Source: DASYXT01 sp035934555
GTDB lineage: Bacteria; Verrucomicrobiota; Verrucomicrobiia; Limisphaerales; UBA8199
Assembly: GCA_035934555.1 (NCBI GenBank)
Contig: DASYXT010000118.1
Coordinates: forward strand, 62,001 to 126,000
Direction of reading: 5' to 3'
Length of the DNA: 64,000 nucleotides
A program made the position numbers and the translations under genes. Position 1 is the first letter of the stretch, and every line of letters starts with the position of its first letter. The notes beneath the pieces are model-generated. The model had not been told where the DNA came from. It saw nothing but the letters and a program-made list of their open reading frames with translations, and searched no databases. This document shows positions 25,964-34,237 of the stretch, piece after piece.

Positions 25964-26797
25964 TCACGACAACCCGAGCAACTCGCGCACCTTCGGCCCG
26001 AGCTCACGCTCGCGCATGAGCGATTCGCCAACTAAAATCGCCCCGGCGCCGGCGCGCGCCACCCGTGCCACATCGGCTGGTGTATGAATCCCGCTTTCCG
26101 CCACCAGCAACCTCTCCGCGCCCTCTCTTCCCGCGGGTGTTCCGCTGCTGAATAAGCGCACGGCCAGCCGTTCGGTCGTCCCTAAATCCACTTTGAACGT
26201 CTTGAGGTCACGATTGTTCACCCCAATCAGCCGCGCACCGCATGCGACCGCCCGTTCCAGTTCCGGTTCATCGTGCACCTCGACCAGCACGGTCAGGTGC
26301 GCGGCGGCCGCCAGCGCCTGAAACCGTGTTAATTGCTCGTCCGTAAGGATGGCCACGATCAAAAGGATCGCGTCGGCCCCCCATTGAAGGCTCTCGGCAA
26401 TTTGCCGTTCATCAATAATGAAATCCTTCCGCAGCAACGGCAGCTTCACCGCTTGGCGGATTTCCTTCAAAAACGCCAACGAACCCTGAAAGAATTTTCT
26501 GTCGGTCAGAACTGACAAACAAGTGGCGCCGGCCGCTTCATAATCGCGGGCCAGGCGAACCGGGTCGAAATCAGCGCGAATCACGCCCGCCGAGGGTGAG
26601 GCTTTCTTGATCTCAGCAATGAGGGCCACGCGCGCGGCCGGCGAGACGCGCTTCGCCCCTCGCAACGCGCCCAGGAAATCGCGCCGCCCACCGTCCGCGC
26701 GGCTGAGCGCCTCGAGCTCCGCCGCCGTTAATGCCCGCTGTGGCAGCGCCGTAATCTCCCGGTGCTTTTCCTCGACGATGGTATCAAGGATGCTCAT
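25964..26797 (-). CDS. trpC: Indole-3-glycerol-phosphate synthase
   Basis: A 277-residue (beta/alpha)8 enzyme converting 1-(2-carboxyphenylamino)-deoxyribulose phosphate to indole-glycerol phosphate in tryptophan synthesis. Catalytic signatures: LIAEIKKASPSAGVIR (lysine at the family's K-position), PLLRKDFIID, GVNNRDLKTF and VAESGIHTPAD with the phosphate-binding end GAGAILVGESLMR. Stand-alone form, not fused to trpF. No other trp gene is nearby, so the pathway is dispersed. Length is normal for the family. Confidence 0.95.
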   Translation of the reverse strand: MSILDTIVEEKHREITALPQRALTAAELEALSRADGGRRDFLGALRGAKRVSPAARVALIAEIKKASPSAGVIRADFDPVRLARDYEAAGATCLSVLTDRKFFQGSLAFLKEIRQAVKLPLLRKDFIIDERQIAESLQWGADAILLIVAILTDEQLTRFQALAAAAHLTVLVEVHDEPELERAVACGARLIGVNNRDLKTFKVDLGTTERLAVRLFSSGTPAGREGAERLLVAESGIHTPADVARVARAGAGAILVGESLMRERELGPKVRELLGLS

Positions 26798-26886
26798 TGG
26801 GAAACGCAGCGCGGACGTTAGTCCTTAGCAAGAATCGAACTGAAGGCGTCCTGGATAATGTCGCTGTGCGCTCGACGGTTCGGGCT

Positions 26887-26913
26887 TTGCTGCGGACTAA
26901 TGTCCGCCCTCCG
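26887..26913. repeat. Dispersed GCTGCGGACTAA repeat unit
   Basis: Starts TTGCTGCGGACTAATGTCCG: near-palindromic, with GCGGAC and GTCCGC arms. Member of the family at 19351, 51956, 52012, 54921 and 60246-60478. It lies between prfB and trpC, both on the minus strand. Confidence 0.6.
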
Positions 26914-26945
26914 TCGCTTAAATCGCGTCGCCACTGACTCATTGG

Positions 26946-28095
26946 TTAAACCTCCTCCTCTTCCTTGACCCCCTGCATCCGTTTGGTGGGGCATCCCGCC
27001 CGCAACCAACCGTTGACGAATGGGTCCAGCTCGCCGTCCATCACCGCCTGGACGTTGCTGGTTTCCACGCCTGTGCGGAGGTCTTTAACCATGCGATAGG
27101 GTTGGAACACATAACTGCGAATCTGGTTACCCCAGGAAATGCTGCCTTTGTCGCCATAAAAACGCTCCATCTCGGCCTTTTGAGCGTCCTGTCGCTGCGC
27201 AAACAGTTTGGACAGCAGCAATTTCATCGCGGTGGCGCGATTCTGATGTTGCGAGCGCTGGCTCTGCGATGCGGCCACCGTGTTGGTGGGGATGTGTGTG
27301 ATCCGTACCGCCGTTTCAACTTTATTCACGTTCTGCCCGCCTTTACCCCCGGACCGGAACGTATCAACCCTCAACTCGCTCGGCGGGATGAGAATGTCGT
27401 TTGAGGTTTCCTCAATTTCCGCAATGACGTCAACGCTCGCAAAGCTGGTATGCCGCCGTTTATTCGAATCGAAGGGCGAGATGCGCACCAGGCGATGCAC
27501 GCCGCGTTCGGCTTTGGTAAACCCGTAGGCGTTCTCGCCGGAGAAGATGATGGTCGCGCTCTTGATCCCGGCGGATTCCCCGGGCAGCACGTCCTCAACC
27601 TCAACTCCCCAGCCCCGGGCTTCGGCCCAGCGCTGGTACATCCGCATCAGCATGTTGGCCCAGTCGCACGATTCGGTGCCGCCGGCCCCGGCATTAATGC
27701 TGACGATGCAATTGCTCCGATCGTGCGGCCCATTGAGGAACACCTTCAGTTCCAACCCGTCCAGCTCCTTGAAAAACCGCGCCAGGTCCCGTTCCAGCTC
27801 GGCTTGGAGCTTGGCCTGCGCCGGTTCTGGTTCCGCCTCGCCCAACTCCACCATTACCCGGAAATCTTCCAGCTCTCTTTCCGCTTTGAGCAGCGGGTCA
27901 GTCTTGGTGCGAAGGGAGTTGGCCTCCTCGATGAATTTTTGTGCCTGTTCGCGGTTGTTCCAAAACGTATCCGCCGCCATCAGGGCGTTGAGTTCCGCCA
28001 GGCGCTTCTCAGCTTTCGGTACGTCAAAGAAACCTCCGCAGATGAGCGAGCTTATCAGCAGCGGTCGTTAGTTCAGCGCGAATGGTATCAAACAT
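26946..28095 (-). CDS. prfB: Peptide chain release factor 2, with programmed +1 frameshift
   Basis: Terminates translation at UGA and UAA. The main frame (28025-26946) carries the SPF recognition tripeptide (ISPFDSNKRRHTSFA) and the GGQ motif (SGGKGGQNVNK). It lacks a start codon that matches the family; the true start is ATG at 28095, in a frame (MFDTIRAELTTAADK...LRRFL) that meets a TGA after 23 codons at 28024-28026. A +1 shift there joins the two parts into a 382-residue protein. The stop context is the classical autoregulatory one, so low RF2 promotes the shift and restores its own synthesis. Confidence 0.95.
28023..28041 (-). promoter_or_regulatory. prfB programmed frameshift site
   Basis: CTGCGGAGGTTTCTTTGAC: an internal Shine-Dalgarno-like GGAGG, a short spacer, the slippery CTT and the in-frame TGA followed by C. 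This is the same arrangement as in E. coli prfB (AGGGGG-TAT-CTT-TGA-C). Confidence 0.92.
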
Positions 28096-28256
28096 TGGGC
28101 GGAATGTAGGGCGGGACCGGCAACATCGCAAGCGCAAGCCCCGGCGCCCCGGCGCCCCAGGTTCGTCGGGCTCGTCGCCGTTCCGAGCCCGCGCACTTCT
28201 GCCCTCCATTCGGCTTGGGGCTTGAACTCCAACCCGGACACTCCTATTGTCACACC

Positions 28257-28847
28257 ATGAAACGGATTTCCCTTCTGTTGCTGCCTTGCCTTTTAGCCGT
28301 TCTGACGGTTCGCGCGGACGATGCGACCACCGAGGAACGTTTGAATAAACTTTCGGGGCAAATTGCGGACCTTCAAGCAGGCCAGGAGGCGCTCCGCCGT
28401 CAATTCGACAGCATCTCGCACGACTTGGATGCTATGCGGGAGCAATTGGCCAAGCCGAGTGGTAATTACGCCGCGGTCGAGGACCTCAACCGTTTGCGGG
28501 ATGCGCTGAAGGATGTGGACCAAAAGCGGCTGCAGGATGCCGAAAAAACACGAGCCGAGCTGCAGCGCCTGGGCACCCTGCTGGCGGCTGGTCCAGCCTC
28601 AGGGAAAAAAGGCGCGGGCCTTCATACCGCCGACCGCGAGCGCGCAGCCAATGACACCCCGAAGGAACCAGACAAGGGTTTTGGGGATTATGTGATTCAA
28701 AACGGTGACACGCTCTCGCTCATCGTGCAGGCCTACCACGATAAAGGCATTAAACTCACCACCGACCAGATTCTGAAGGCCAACCCTGGCCTGGACCCGA
28801 AGCGATTACGCGTCGGGCAGAAGATCTGGATTCCTGCGCCTCAATAA
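28257..28847 (+). CDS. LysM-domain exported protein with coiled coil
   Basis: A 196-residue exported protein. ATG at 28257 begins a signal peptide (MKRISLLLLPCLLAVLTVRA). Residues about 24-110 form a long coiled coil (LNKLSGQIADLQAGQEALRR, VEDLNRLRDALKDVDQKRLQ). The C-terminal 50 residues form a LysM domain (YVIQNGDTLSLIVQAY, then ILKANPGLDPKRLRVGQKIWIP), which binds peptidoglycan glycans. A periplasmic or cell-wall scaffold is likely; no enzymatic domain is attached. It is divergent from prfB, with about 160 bases between. The next gene also encodes a coiled-coil protein. Confidence 0.85.
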   Translation: MKRISLLLLPCLLAVLTVRADDATTEERLNKLSGQIADLQAGQEALRRQFDSISHDLDAMREQLAKPSGNYAAVEDLNRLRDALKDVDQKRLQDAEKTRAELQRLGTLLAAGPASGKKGAGLHTADRERAANDTPKEPDKGFGDYVIQNGDTLSLIVQAYHDKGIKLTTDQILKANPGLDPKRLRVGQKIWIPAPQ

Positions 28848-29012
28848 GGCGCGCGTAGCCGCTCATCCCGGCATAGGTGGACATCGCCCAAAGATCCCGC
28901 GGGTGCTGGCCGGGGGCTTTGCCCGGTGCGGCTGGGGCCAATGCCCTTTTGAGCCGAGCTTTGACACTTGACCCTCGATCTGGGAAAGTGGACCGTAAAC
29001 GAAGCTTAATTA

Positions 29013-29549
29013 ATGAAATCCTTCCTGCAGAATTTGTTGATCTTCTTCGCGCTGGCGCTGTGCGCTTTGTGCGCCTGGCAATGGGTGCGCGAAACCGCCC
29101 TGCGCAAACAAGTTCAGGGGCTCTACGATACAGTGCACGATAAGAGCGAAGCCATTCTTAACCTGCAAGACAACGTTAAGCGTGACGAGGCGGAGATTCA
29201 GAGGCTGGATGGCATCAAGAATATGCTGACTCAAACAGCCAAAACCAACGAAGAGCGCATTGCCGACCTGGGGCGCATGGTGGAACACACCACCAACGAG
29301 CTGGCGGCGGCGCAACTGCAATTGGCCGCGTACAAAGATGCCATTGCGCGGGCCAACGACAGCATCAAATTTCAAAACGAAACCATTAAGAAACAAAACG
29401 ACGAAATGGCGACCCTGGCCGAAGCGCGAAACGAAATGGTGAAAAAATTTAATAAAATGGCCGCTGATTACAATGAGCTCGCAACCCGGTGGAACAAACA
29501 GCAGGAGGAGTTAGCCAAGATGGCGACTAATTCCCCGCCAAAAAAATAG
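29013..29549 (+). CDS. Membrane-anchored coiled-coil protein
   Basis: A 178-residue protein with one N-terminal membrane helix (NLLIFFALALCALCAWQWV) and an almost continuous coiled coil of Lys/Glu/Asn/Gln-rich heptads afterwards (ILNLQDNVKRDEAEIQRLDG, KQNDEMATLAEARNEMVKKF). No catalytic motif. Such anchored rods are common beside LysM or peptidoglycan proteins, so with the preceding gene it may form a wall-associated pair; this is inference. The 165 bases before it contain no gene. Confidence 0.75.
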   Translation: MKSFLQNLLIFFALALCALCAWQWVRETALRKQVQGLYDTVHDKSEAILNLQDNVKRDEAEIQRLDGIKNMLTQTAKTNEERIADLGRMVEHTTNELAAAQLQLAAYKDAIARANDSIKFQNETIKKQNDEMATLAEARNEMVKKFNKMAADYNELATRWNKQQEELAKMATNSPPKK

Positions 29550-29595
29550 CACTTCGCGGGTGCGGTATCGGCTCGTACGCTTTGACGTTACTCAC

Positions 29596-29778
29596 TCATC
29601 CCTGCTCGACGACTTCGAGGCTCAAAATCCGGCCAGGCTCGCATTCGACCAGCACTTCGAAAGGGCGACAGCACACCTCACAGTCGGTCGTGAGACGTTG
29701 TGAGGCCGCGCTGGTATCAATCAGCAAGTCAAAGCGCTGGCCGCAGTACGGGCACTGAATGGGCTCGCTGACCTCCAT
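29596..29778 (-). CDS. CPXCG-motif cysteine-rich protein
   Basis: A 60-residue member of the CPXCG family: CPYCGQRFDLL at residues 9-19 and CEVCCRPF at 33-40 supply four cysteines for one zinc ion, with the conserved acidic pattern VECEPGR. Widespread and uncharacterised; probably a zinc-ribbon adaptor. It lies between the coiled-coil gene and pdxA and runs in the direction of pdxA, separated by only 6 bases from it, so it may share its transcript. Confidence 0.85.
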   Translation of the reverse strand: MEVSEPIQCPYCGQRFDLLIDTSAASQRLTTDCEVCCRPFEVLVECEPGRILSLEVVEQG

Positions 29779-29784
29779 CGGCGG

Positions 29785-30771
29785 TCAACCCTTTTGGGCC
29801 AATTGCCTGGCCAGGCGCAGCGCCGCTTGCATGCTCGAGGGATTGGCCTTGCCCCGCCCGGCAAGGTCGTACGCGGTGCCATGGTCGGGCGAGGTGCGAA
29901 TAAAAGGCAAACCGAGGGTCCAGTTCACCCCTTGTTCGAACGCAACCATTTTGAGCGGCGCGAGACCCTGATCATGGTACATCGCTATGACTACTTCATA
30001 CTCGCCGCGATAGGCGTGGTAGAACAAGGCATCGGCACTCCACGGGCCGCTGACCTCGAGGCCGCGGCCCGCGGCCGCTGTGACTGCCGGCGCAATGCAC
30101 GTCAATTCTTCGGTGCCGAGCTTCCCGCCCTCGCCCGCATGAGGATTCAGGCCGCACACCGCCACGCGGGCGCGGGGCAGGCCCAGATCTCGGCAGGCCT
30201 GCGCGGCCAACTCGATCACGACTTCGATTCCTGCGGAAGTCAAATGCTCGGCAACGTTCTTCAACGGGAGATGGGTCGTCGCCAGCGCAACCCGCAGCCA
30301 GCGGCCGCGTTCGTCCTGGCCGAGCAACATCATCGCGGTTCGCTGAGTGGCGGCCCATTCCGACAGTAACTCGGTTTGACCAACAAATCGAATCCCGGAA
30401 CGGATGATGGCTTCTTTGTTGACCGGGGCTGTGACCAGGGCGTCCAACTCTCCGCGCAAGCAGCGGTTCGTGCCTTCGCGCAACCAGGCGACGGCAGCGC
30501 GGGCCGCCCCAGGGTCACCAGCAGGCAAATCAGGCGGCAGGGGCTCGGGCGCCGGTTGGCAAATAGCGAGTCGGTGGGTAGCGTCATCCTGGGTGTGCAA
30601 AGGAAGGTTGAGCCCAAGGCGCTGGTTTAACTTTAGGATATGATGAGAATCCCCGATCAGCAGGTAGCGAGCCTCTTTAGGACCGGGTTCGGCGGCCAGC
30701 GCCTTGAGCGTTACCTCCGGCCCAATCCCGGTCACATCCCCCAGAGTAATTCCAATCCGGCAAGGTTTCAT
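29785..30771 (-). CDS. pdxA: 4-hydroxythreonine-4-phosphate dehydrogenase
   Basis: Vitamin B6 synthesis (DXP-dependent route): oxidises 4-phosphohydroxy-L-threonine. 328 residues, normal length. Recognisable signatures: GITLGDVTGIGPEVTLKAL at the start, the catalytic TAPVNKEAI loop, LATTHLPLKNV and the metal-binding histidines in LNPHAGEGGKLG and AMYHDQGLAPLK, and the nicotinamide-site end GLPFIRTSPDHGTAYDLAG. It follows the SurA-like gene in the same direction, the classical surA-pdxA order also found in E. coli. Confidence 0.95.
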   Translation of the reverse strand: MKPCRIGITLGDVTGIGPEVTLKALAAEPGPKEARYLLIGDSHHILKLNQRLGLNLPLHTQDDATHRLAICQPAPEPLPPDLPAGDPGAARAAVAWLREGTNRCLRGELDALVTAPVNKEAIIRSGIRFVGQTELLSEWAATQRTAMMLLGQDERGRWLRVALATTHLPLKNVAEHLTSAGIEVVIELAAQACRDLGLPRARVAVCGLNPHAGEGGKLGTEELTCIAPAVTAAAGRGLEVSGPWSADALFYHAYRGEYEVVIAMYHDQGLAPLKMVAFEQGVNWTLGLPFIRTSPDHGTAYDLAGRGKANPSSMQAALRLARQLAQKG

Positions 30772-30822
30772 CGGCCACTTCCAACTGGCGGGCGCTGCGG
30801 CCCTGCGCTCCGGACCCCAGTC

Positions 30823-31932
30823 TCAGGAATAGCGCTTTACGAACGTCTTCTTGCGCAACTTGTCCAGCCATTGTTGCTCCAACCGGCCCCGCTCGTCGCT
30901 AGTGAGGTTTTTTTCGATTAAATCGCGGACGTCGTTGAGCGGTTTGTAATGCTCGGCTTTACGGTCCTCGACCTGGAGCAGGTAAAATTCATTGGCCGAC
31001 GGCAGGTTAGCAATGTCTGCGCCATCGCTGAAATGTTTCTCCTCGAGCAATTTTTGTTTATGGGAGGCGGGGTCGAGACCGTAATGGCGGCCGAGTGTCG
31101 GCTCGCAGTTCTGATATTCATAAATCCAGTAATCGTCGCCGGCCGTCCGGCTAAAAACCTTGCTATACTTCCCGGTGGGCACGTCGTGCGCGATGTCGGC
31201 CAGTCCCTTGCTTAGAGACCCTTGCTCATACCAGCCCCATTCACCCCCGGTGGTCTTTTTGTCTCCTTGAGAATAGATCTTGGCTAGATCGTCGAATGCC
31301 GCCCCTTCATTGAGTTGCAGCAGGATGTCGTTCGCCAACTGGTCCGCGGGGGGCGCATTCGTGTCACCGGATGGTCTCAGAACGATGGCACGCAATTTAA
31401 CCTGGTCCTCAACCTTGAACTCGTCCTTGTGTGCTTGATAATAGGCCTCGACCTTGTGGGGTGAGATGATGATTTCCTGGGAGACGTTCTTCGCGCGCAT
31501 TGCTTCAATGATGAATTGGTCCCTTATCTGGGCGCGAAAACGTTCCTTGGTAAGGCCTTCTTCCTTCAGTGTTCGGGTTAGCGTCGCCTCATCGCCGAAT
31601 TTCGACTTAATCCGCTCCTGAACGATGTCATCCAGGACACTCTCCGGCAAGCCGTATCCGGAGGTCTTAAAGTCGTGCAGGATGAGTTGGCTTTTGATCA
31701 GCAAATCGAGGTTCTCGCCGCGGATTTGGCCCAACCGCTGTTCGAGCGCAATGCGGTCGTTGCGCAATTGGCGGATCGCGTCCTCATAAACCAGCGGGTT
31801 CTTTATTGTGACCTCGTGATACGTGATCACTGAGTCATCGACCACCGCTTCAATGCCGTTGGCTAAATCCGCCGTGGCCCGCGACGCGAAAAGCCCCAGG
31901 CACACCGCGGTCACAATCGTTGTTGCTCTCAT
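30823..31932 (-). CDS. SurA-like periplasmic peptidyl-prolyl isomerase
   Basis: A 369-residue exported chaperone. ATG at 31932 precedes a signal peptide (TTIVTAVCLGLFASRATADL). The SurA N-terminal domain follows (GIEAVVDDSVITYHEVTIKN, LIKSQLILHDFKTSGYGLPE), then a parvulin-type domain (VKLRAIVLRPSGDTNAPP, AFDDLAKIYSQGDKKTTGGE, WGWYEQGSL). Expected role: folding of outer-membrane porins. Its place next to pdxA matches E. coli, but the E. coli lptD is not adjacent here. Only one parvulin domain is visible, against two in E. coli SurA. Confidence 0.88.
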   Translation of the reverse strand: MRATTIVTAVCLGLFASRATADLANGIEAVVDDSVITYHEVTIKNPLVYEDAIRQLRNDRIALEQRLGQIRGENLDLLIKSQLILHDFKTSGYGLPESVLDDIVQERIKSKFGDEATLTRTLKEEGLTKERFRAQIRDQFIIEAMRAKNVSQEIIISPHKVEAYYQAHKDEFKVEDQVKLRAIVLRPSGDTNAPPADQLANDILLQLNEGAAFDDLAKIYSQGDKKTTGGEWGWYEQGSLSKGLADIAHDVPTGKYSKVFSRTAGDDYWIYEYQNCEPTLGRHYGLDPASHKQKLLEEKHFSDGADIANLPSANEFYLLQVEDRKAEHYKPLNDVRDLIEKNLTSDERGRLEQQWLDKLRKKTFVKRYS

Positions 31933-32033
31933 TGTCCGGTCGCGGAGTCTAAGCTTGGCTCCCACGGCGGGTCAAGCGATTGCATGAATTAAACGAATCA
32001 AGGGAATGACGGGAGTGCTGCGCATTCCGGCAG

Positions 32034-34013
32034 TTATGGCAATGAACGCTCGACTGGTCCTTCGGCGCGGGCGCCCCGCTTCAACCACACCAATAGAATG
32101 CTGATGTCCGCCGGTGAAACCCCGGAAATCCGAGCGGCCTGGCCAACTGTTTTCGGCCGAATCTCGCGAAACTTCTGCCGCGCCTCCGCTCGCAGGCTCG
32201 GCACCAACGAATAATCAAAACCCGCGGGGATTTCCTTGTCCTCCAGCGACTTCAATTTTTCGACTTCCGCTTGCTGGCGAGCGATATAGCCGGAGTATTT
32301 GATGGCAATTTCTACTTGTTCAATAATGTCGTTAGATAAGCACGTCTTATTACAAATGTCAGCATACTTAATTTCTGGCCGCCGCAAGCGTTGCGCCAAT
32401 GTTTCCTGCCCGTCCCGCGCCGTGCCTAGCCGGTCCAGTTCCATTTCGATGGCCTGGCGTTTCGCCACAAACTTTCGGTAATTCCGTTCGGGTAATAAGC
32501 CGAGCTCGTACCCGATGTCCGAAAGCCGAAGGTCGGCGTTATCCTGGCGCAGCAGCAGTCGATACTCGGCCCTCGACGTGAACATACGGTACGGTTCCGC
32601 CGTCCCTTTCGTAACAAGGTCATCAATGAGCACGCCAATATAGGCCTGGTCGCGGCGCAATATGAGCGGTTCTAAACCGCGGACCCGCCGTGCTGCGTTA
32701 ATACCGGCCATTAAACCTTGAGCACCCGCTTCCTCATAGCCAGACGTGCCGTTAATCTGGCCGGCGAGGAATAAGTTGGTACAGACCTTCGCTTCAAGCG
32801 ACGAGTAAAGCTGGGTCGGGAAAGCGAAATCATACTCGACTGCGTAGGCCGGGCGCAGGATCTCGGAGCGCTCACATCCAATGACTGTTTTGATCATTTC
32901 GAGCTGAACCTCGAAGGGTAGCGAAGTGGAAAATCCGTTCACATAAATCTCGTCCGTGGCGATTCCTTCGGGTTCCAGGAAAATCTGCTGACGTTCTTTT
33001 TCGGGGAACTTGACGATTTTATCTTCAATCGAGGGGCAGTATCGGGGGCCGACACCCTGGATGATGCCCGAGTAGAGCGGCGATTTGTGGAGGCTCTCAC
33101 GGATGACTTTGGCAGTCGCGTCCGTGGTGTAGGTGATGTAACAGGGCATCTGCGCACCAATCTGGGCCAACACAGAACCGGGAGGATAAGTGCATTCAGG
33201 AGGAGCCGGATGTTCCACGTGGAACATTGGTGGGCGGCCCTGAGCATTTCGGGATGCTACGGAATGAGGAGCACCTGGAGCTCGCGGACCTTGTTCCACG
33301 TGGAACAAGTCGTCCTTCCAATAAGTAAACCACGGAACCGGCTCATCGCCGGGCTGCACCTCCAGAGCGTCGAAGTCTATCGACCGAGCGAGCAGCCTGG
33401 GTGGCGTACCTGTTTTAAGCCGACCCAATTCCAGCCCAAGCTCGACCAGAGACGCAGAAAGGCCGGTCGCAGCCGCTTCCCCTGCGCGTCCCCCCGCTTG
33501 TTGGTTCAAGCCAATGTGCATCAGTCCCTTCAAGAACGTGCCGGTCGTCACCACAATGGTAGTCGCGTGGTATTGCACCTCTAAGGTCGTTTCGAGACCA
33601 TAAACCACGGTGTCTTTATGCAATAGCCGAAGACATTGCCCTTGCCGAAGGTCCAGGTTGGGTTCGCGCTCGCAAACCCACTTTAGCCGGAATTGGTACG
33701 CCTTTTTATCACACTGTGCCCGAGGAGCCCACACGGCTGGACCCTTCTTGGTATTGAGCATCCTGAACTGGAGGCCAGTCATGTCCGTCGCCTTGCCCAT
33801 CTCCCCACCCAAAGCATCAATCTCCCTCGCTAGGTGCCCCTTTCCTAATCCCCCAATGGCGGGGTTACAGGACATCTGGCCCACGGTATCAGCATTGATT
33901 GTCAGCAGAAGGGTCTGGCAACCCATGCGGGCAGCGGCCAACGCGGCCTCAATCCCAGCGTGACCGGCCCCGATAACTGCTACATCGTACTTCTTGGGAT
34001 AAACAAACATCAA
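32034..34013 (-). CDS. mnmG: tRNA uridine-34 modification enzyme MnmG (GidA)
   Basis: FAD enzyme that, with MnmE, adds the carboxymethylaminomethyl group to U34 of some tRNAs. Motifs: GAGHAGIEAALAAARMG (dinucleotide fold), SCNPAIGGLGKGHL, TGTFLKG, and AGQINGTSGYEEAGAQGL. At 659 residues it is about 30 longer than E. coli MnmG. The extra residues (about 233-280) form a Pro/Gly-rich insert carrying LFHVEQ at 236-241 and MFHVEH at 263-268, both the translation of a parS-like palindrome (33292-33307, 33211-33226). The insert falls in a surface loop before QMPCYITYT, so the enzyme should stay active. Two genes before it is the SurA-like gene; no rsmG or parAB follows here. Confidence 0.95.
   Translation of the reverse strand: MMFVYPKKYDVAVIGAGHAGIEAALAAARMGCQTLLLTINADTVGQMSCNPAIGGLGKGHLAREIDALGGEMGKATDMTGLQFRMLNTKKGPAVWAPRAQCDKKAYQFRLKWVCEREPNLDLRQGQCLRLLHKDTVVYGLETTLEVQYHATTIVVTTGTFLKGLMHIGLNQQAGGRAGEAAATGLSASLVELGLELGRLKTGTPPRLLARSIDFDALEVQPGDEPVPWFTYWKDDLFHVEQGPRAPGAPHSVASRNAQGRPPMFHVEHPAPPECTYPPGSVLAQIGAQMPCYITYTTDATAKVIRESLHKSPLYSGIIQGVGPRYCPSIEDKIVKFPEKERQQIFLEPEGIATDEIYVNGFSTSLPFEVQLEMIKTVIGCERSEILRPAYAVEYDFAFPTQLYSSLEAKVCTNLFLAGQINGTSGYEEAGAQGLMAGINAARRVRGLEPLILRRDQAYIGVLIDDLVTKGTAEPYRMFTSRAEYRLLLRQDNADLRLSDIGYELGLLPERNYRKFVAKRQAIEMELDRLGTARDGQETLAQRLRRPEIKYADICNKTCLSNDIIEQVEIAIKYSGYIARQQAEVEKLKSLEDKEIPAGFDYSLVPSLRAEARQKFREIRPKTVGQAARISGVSPADISILLVWLKRGARAEGPVERSLP
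33211..33226. promoter_or_regulatory. parS-like site 1 inside mnmG
   Basis: TGTTCCACGTGGAACA, a perfect 16-base palindrome fitting the general parS consensus TGTTNCACGTGNAACA (ParB/Spo0J centromere site). In coding terms it reads FHVE. Located within the insert of mnmG. Established parS sites normally lie close to the replication origin. Confidence 0.85.
33292..33307. promoter_or_regulatory. parS-like site 2 inside mnmG
   Basis: A second, identical 16-base palindrome, 81 bases from the first (centre to centre), again reading FHVE. Two perfect copies this close are not expected by chance in a gene of this size. Confidence 0.85.
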
Positions 34014-34237
34014 TTTTAGAGTGACGGTATCGTTACCAGCATGTTAAAAGGCGGTGATGTGATCAAAATCAGACTCAATTCTTTAGACAATACGTTGTCG
34101 TATTTGCTCTATTGGCAAACTGGCAACCAGTTGTGGCCAGAGCTGCAGTTCAGGGTAACTCATAGTAGAGGGGACAGAATAACATAGGCACCTGAGGATC
34201 GCGAGCGGTGTCTCATTGTGGGAACCCGTTACACCCG

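Noticed and set aside
32034..34013. mnmG-rsmG-parA-parB origin operon
   Set aside because: The neighbours are a SurA-like gene and a kinase; no rsmG, parA or parB was seen in the window.
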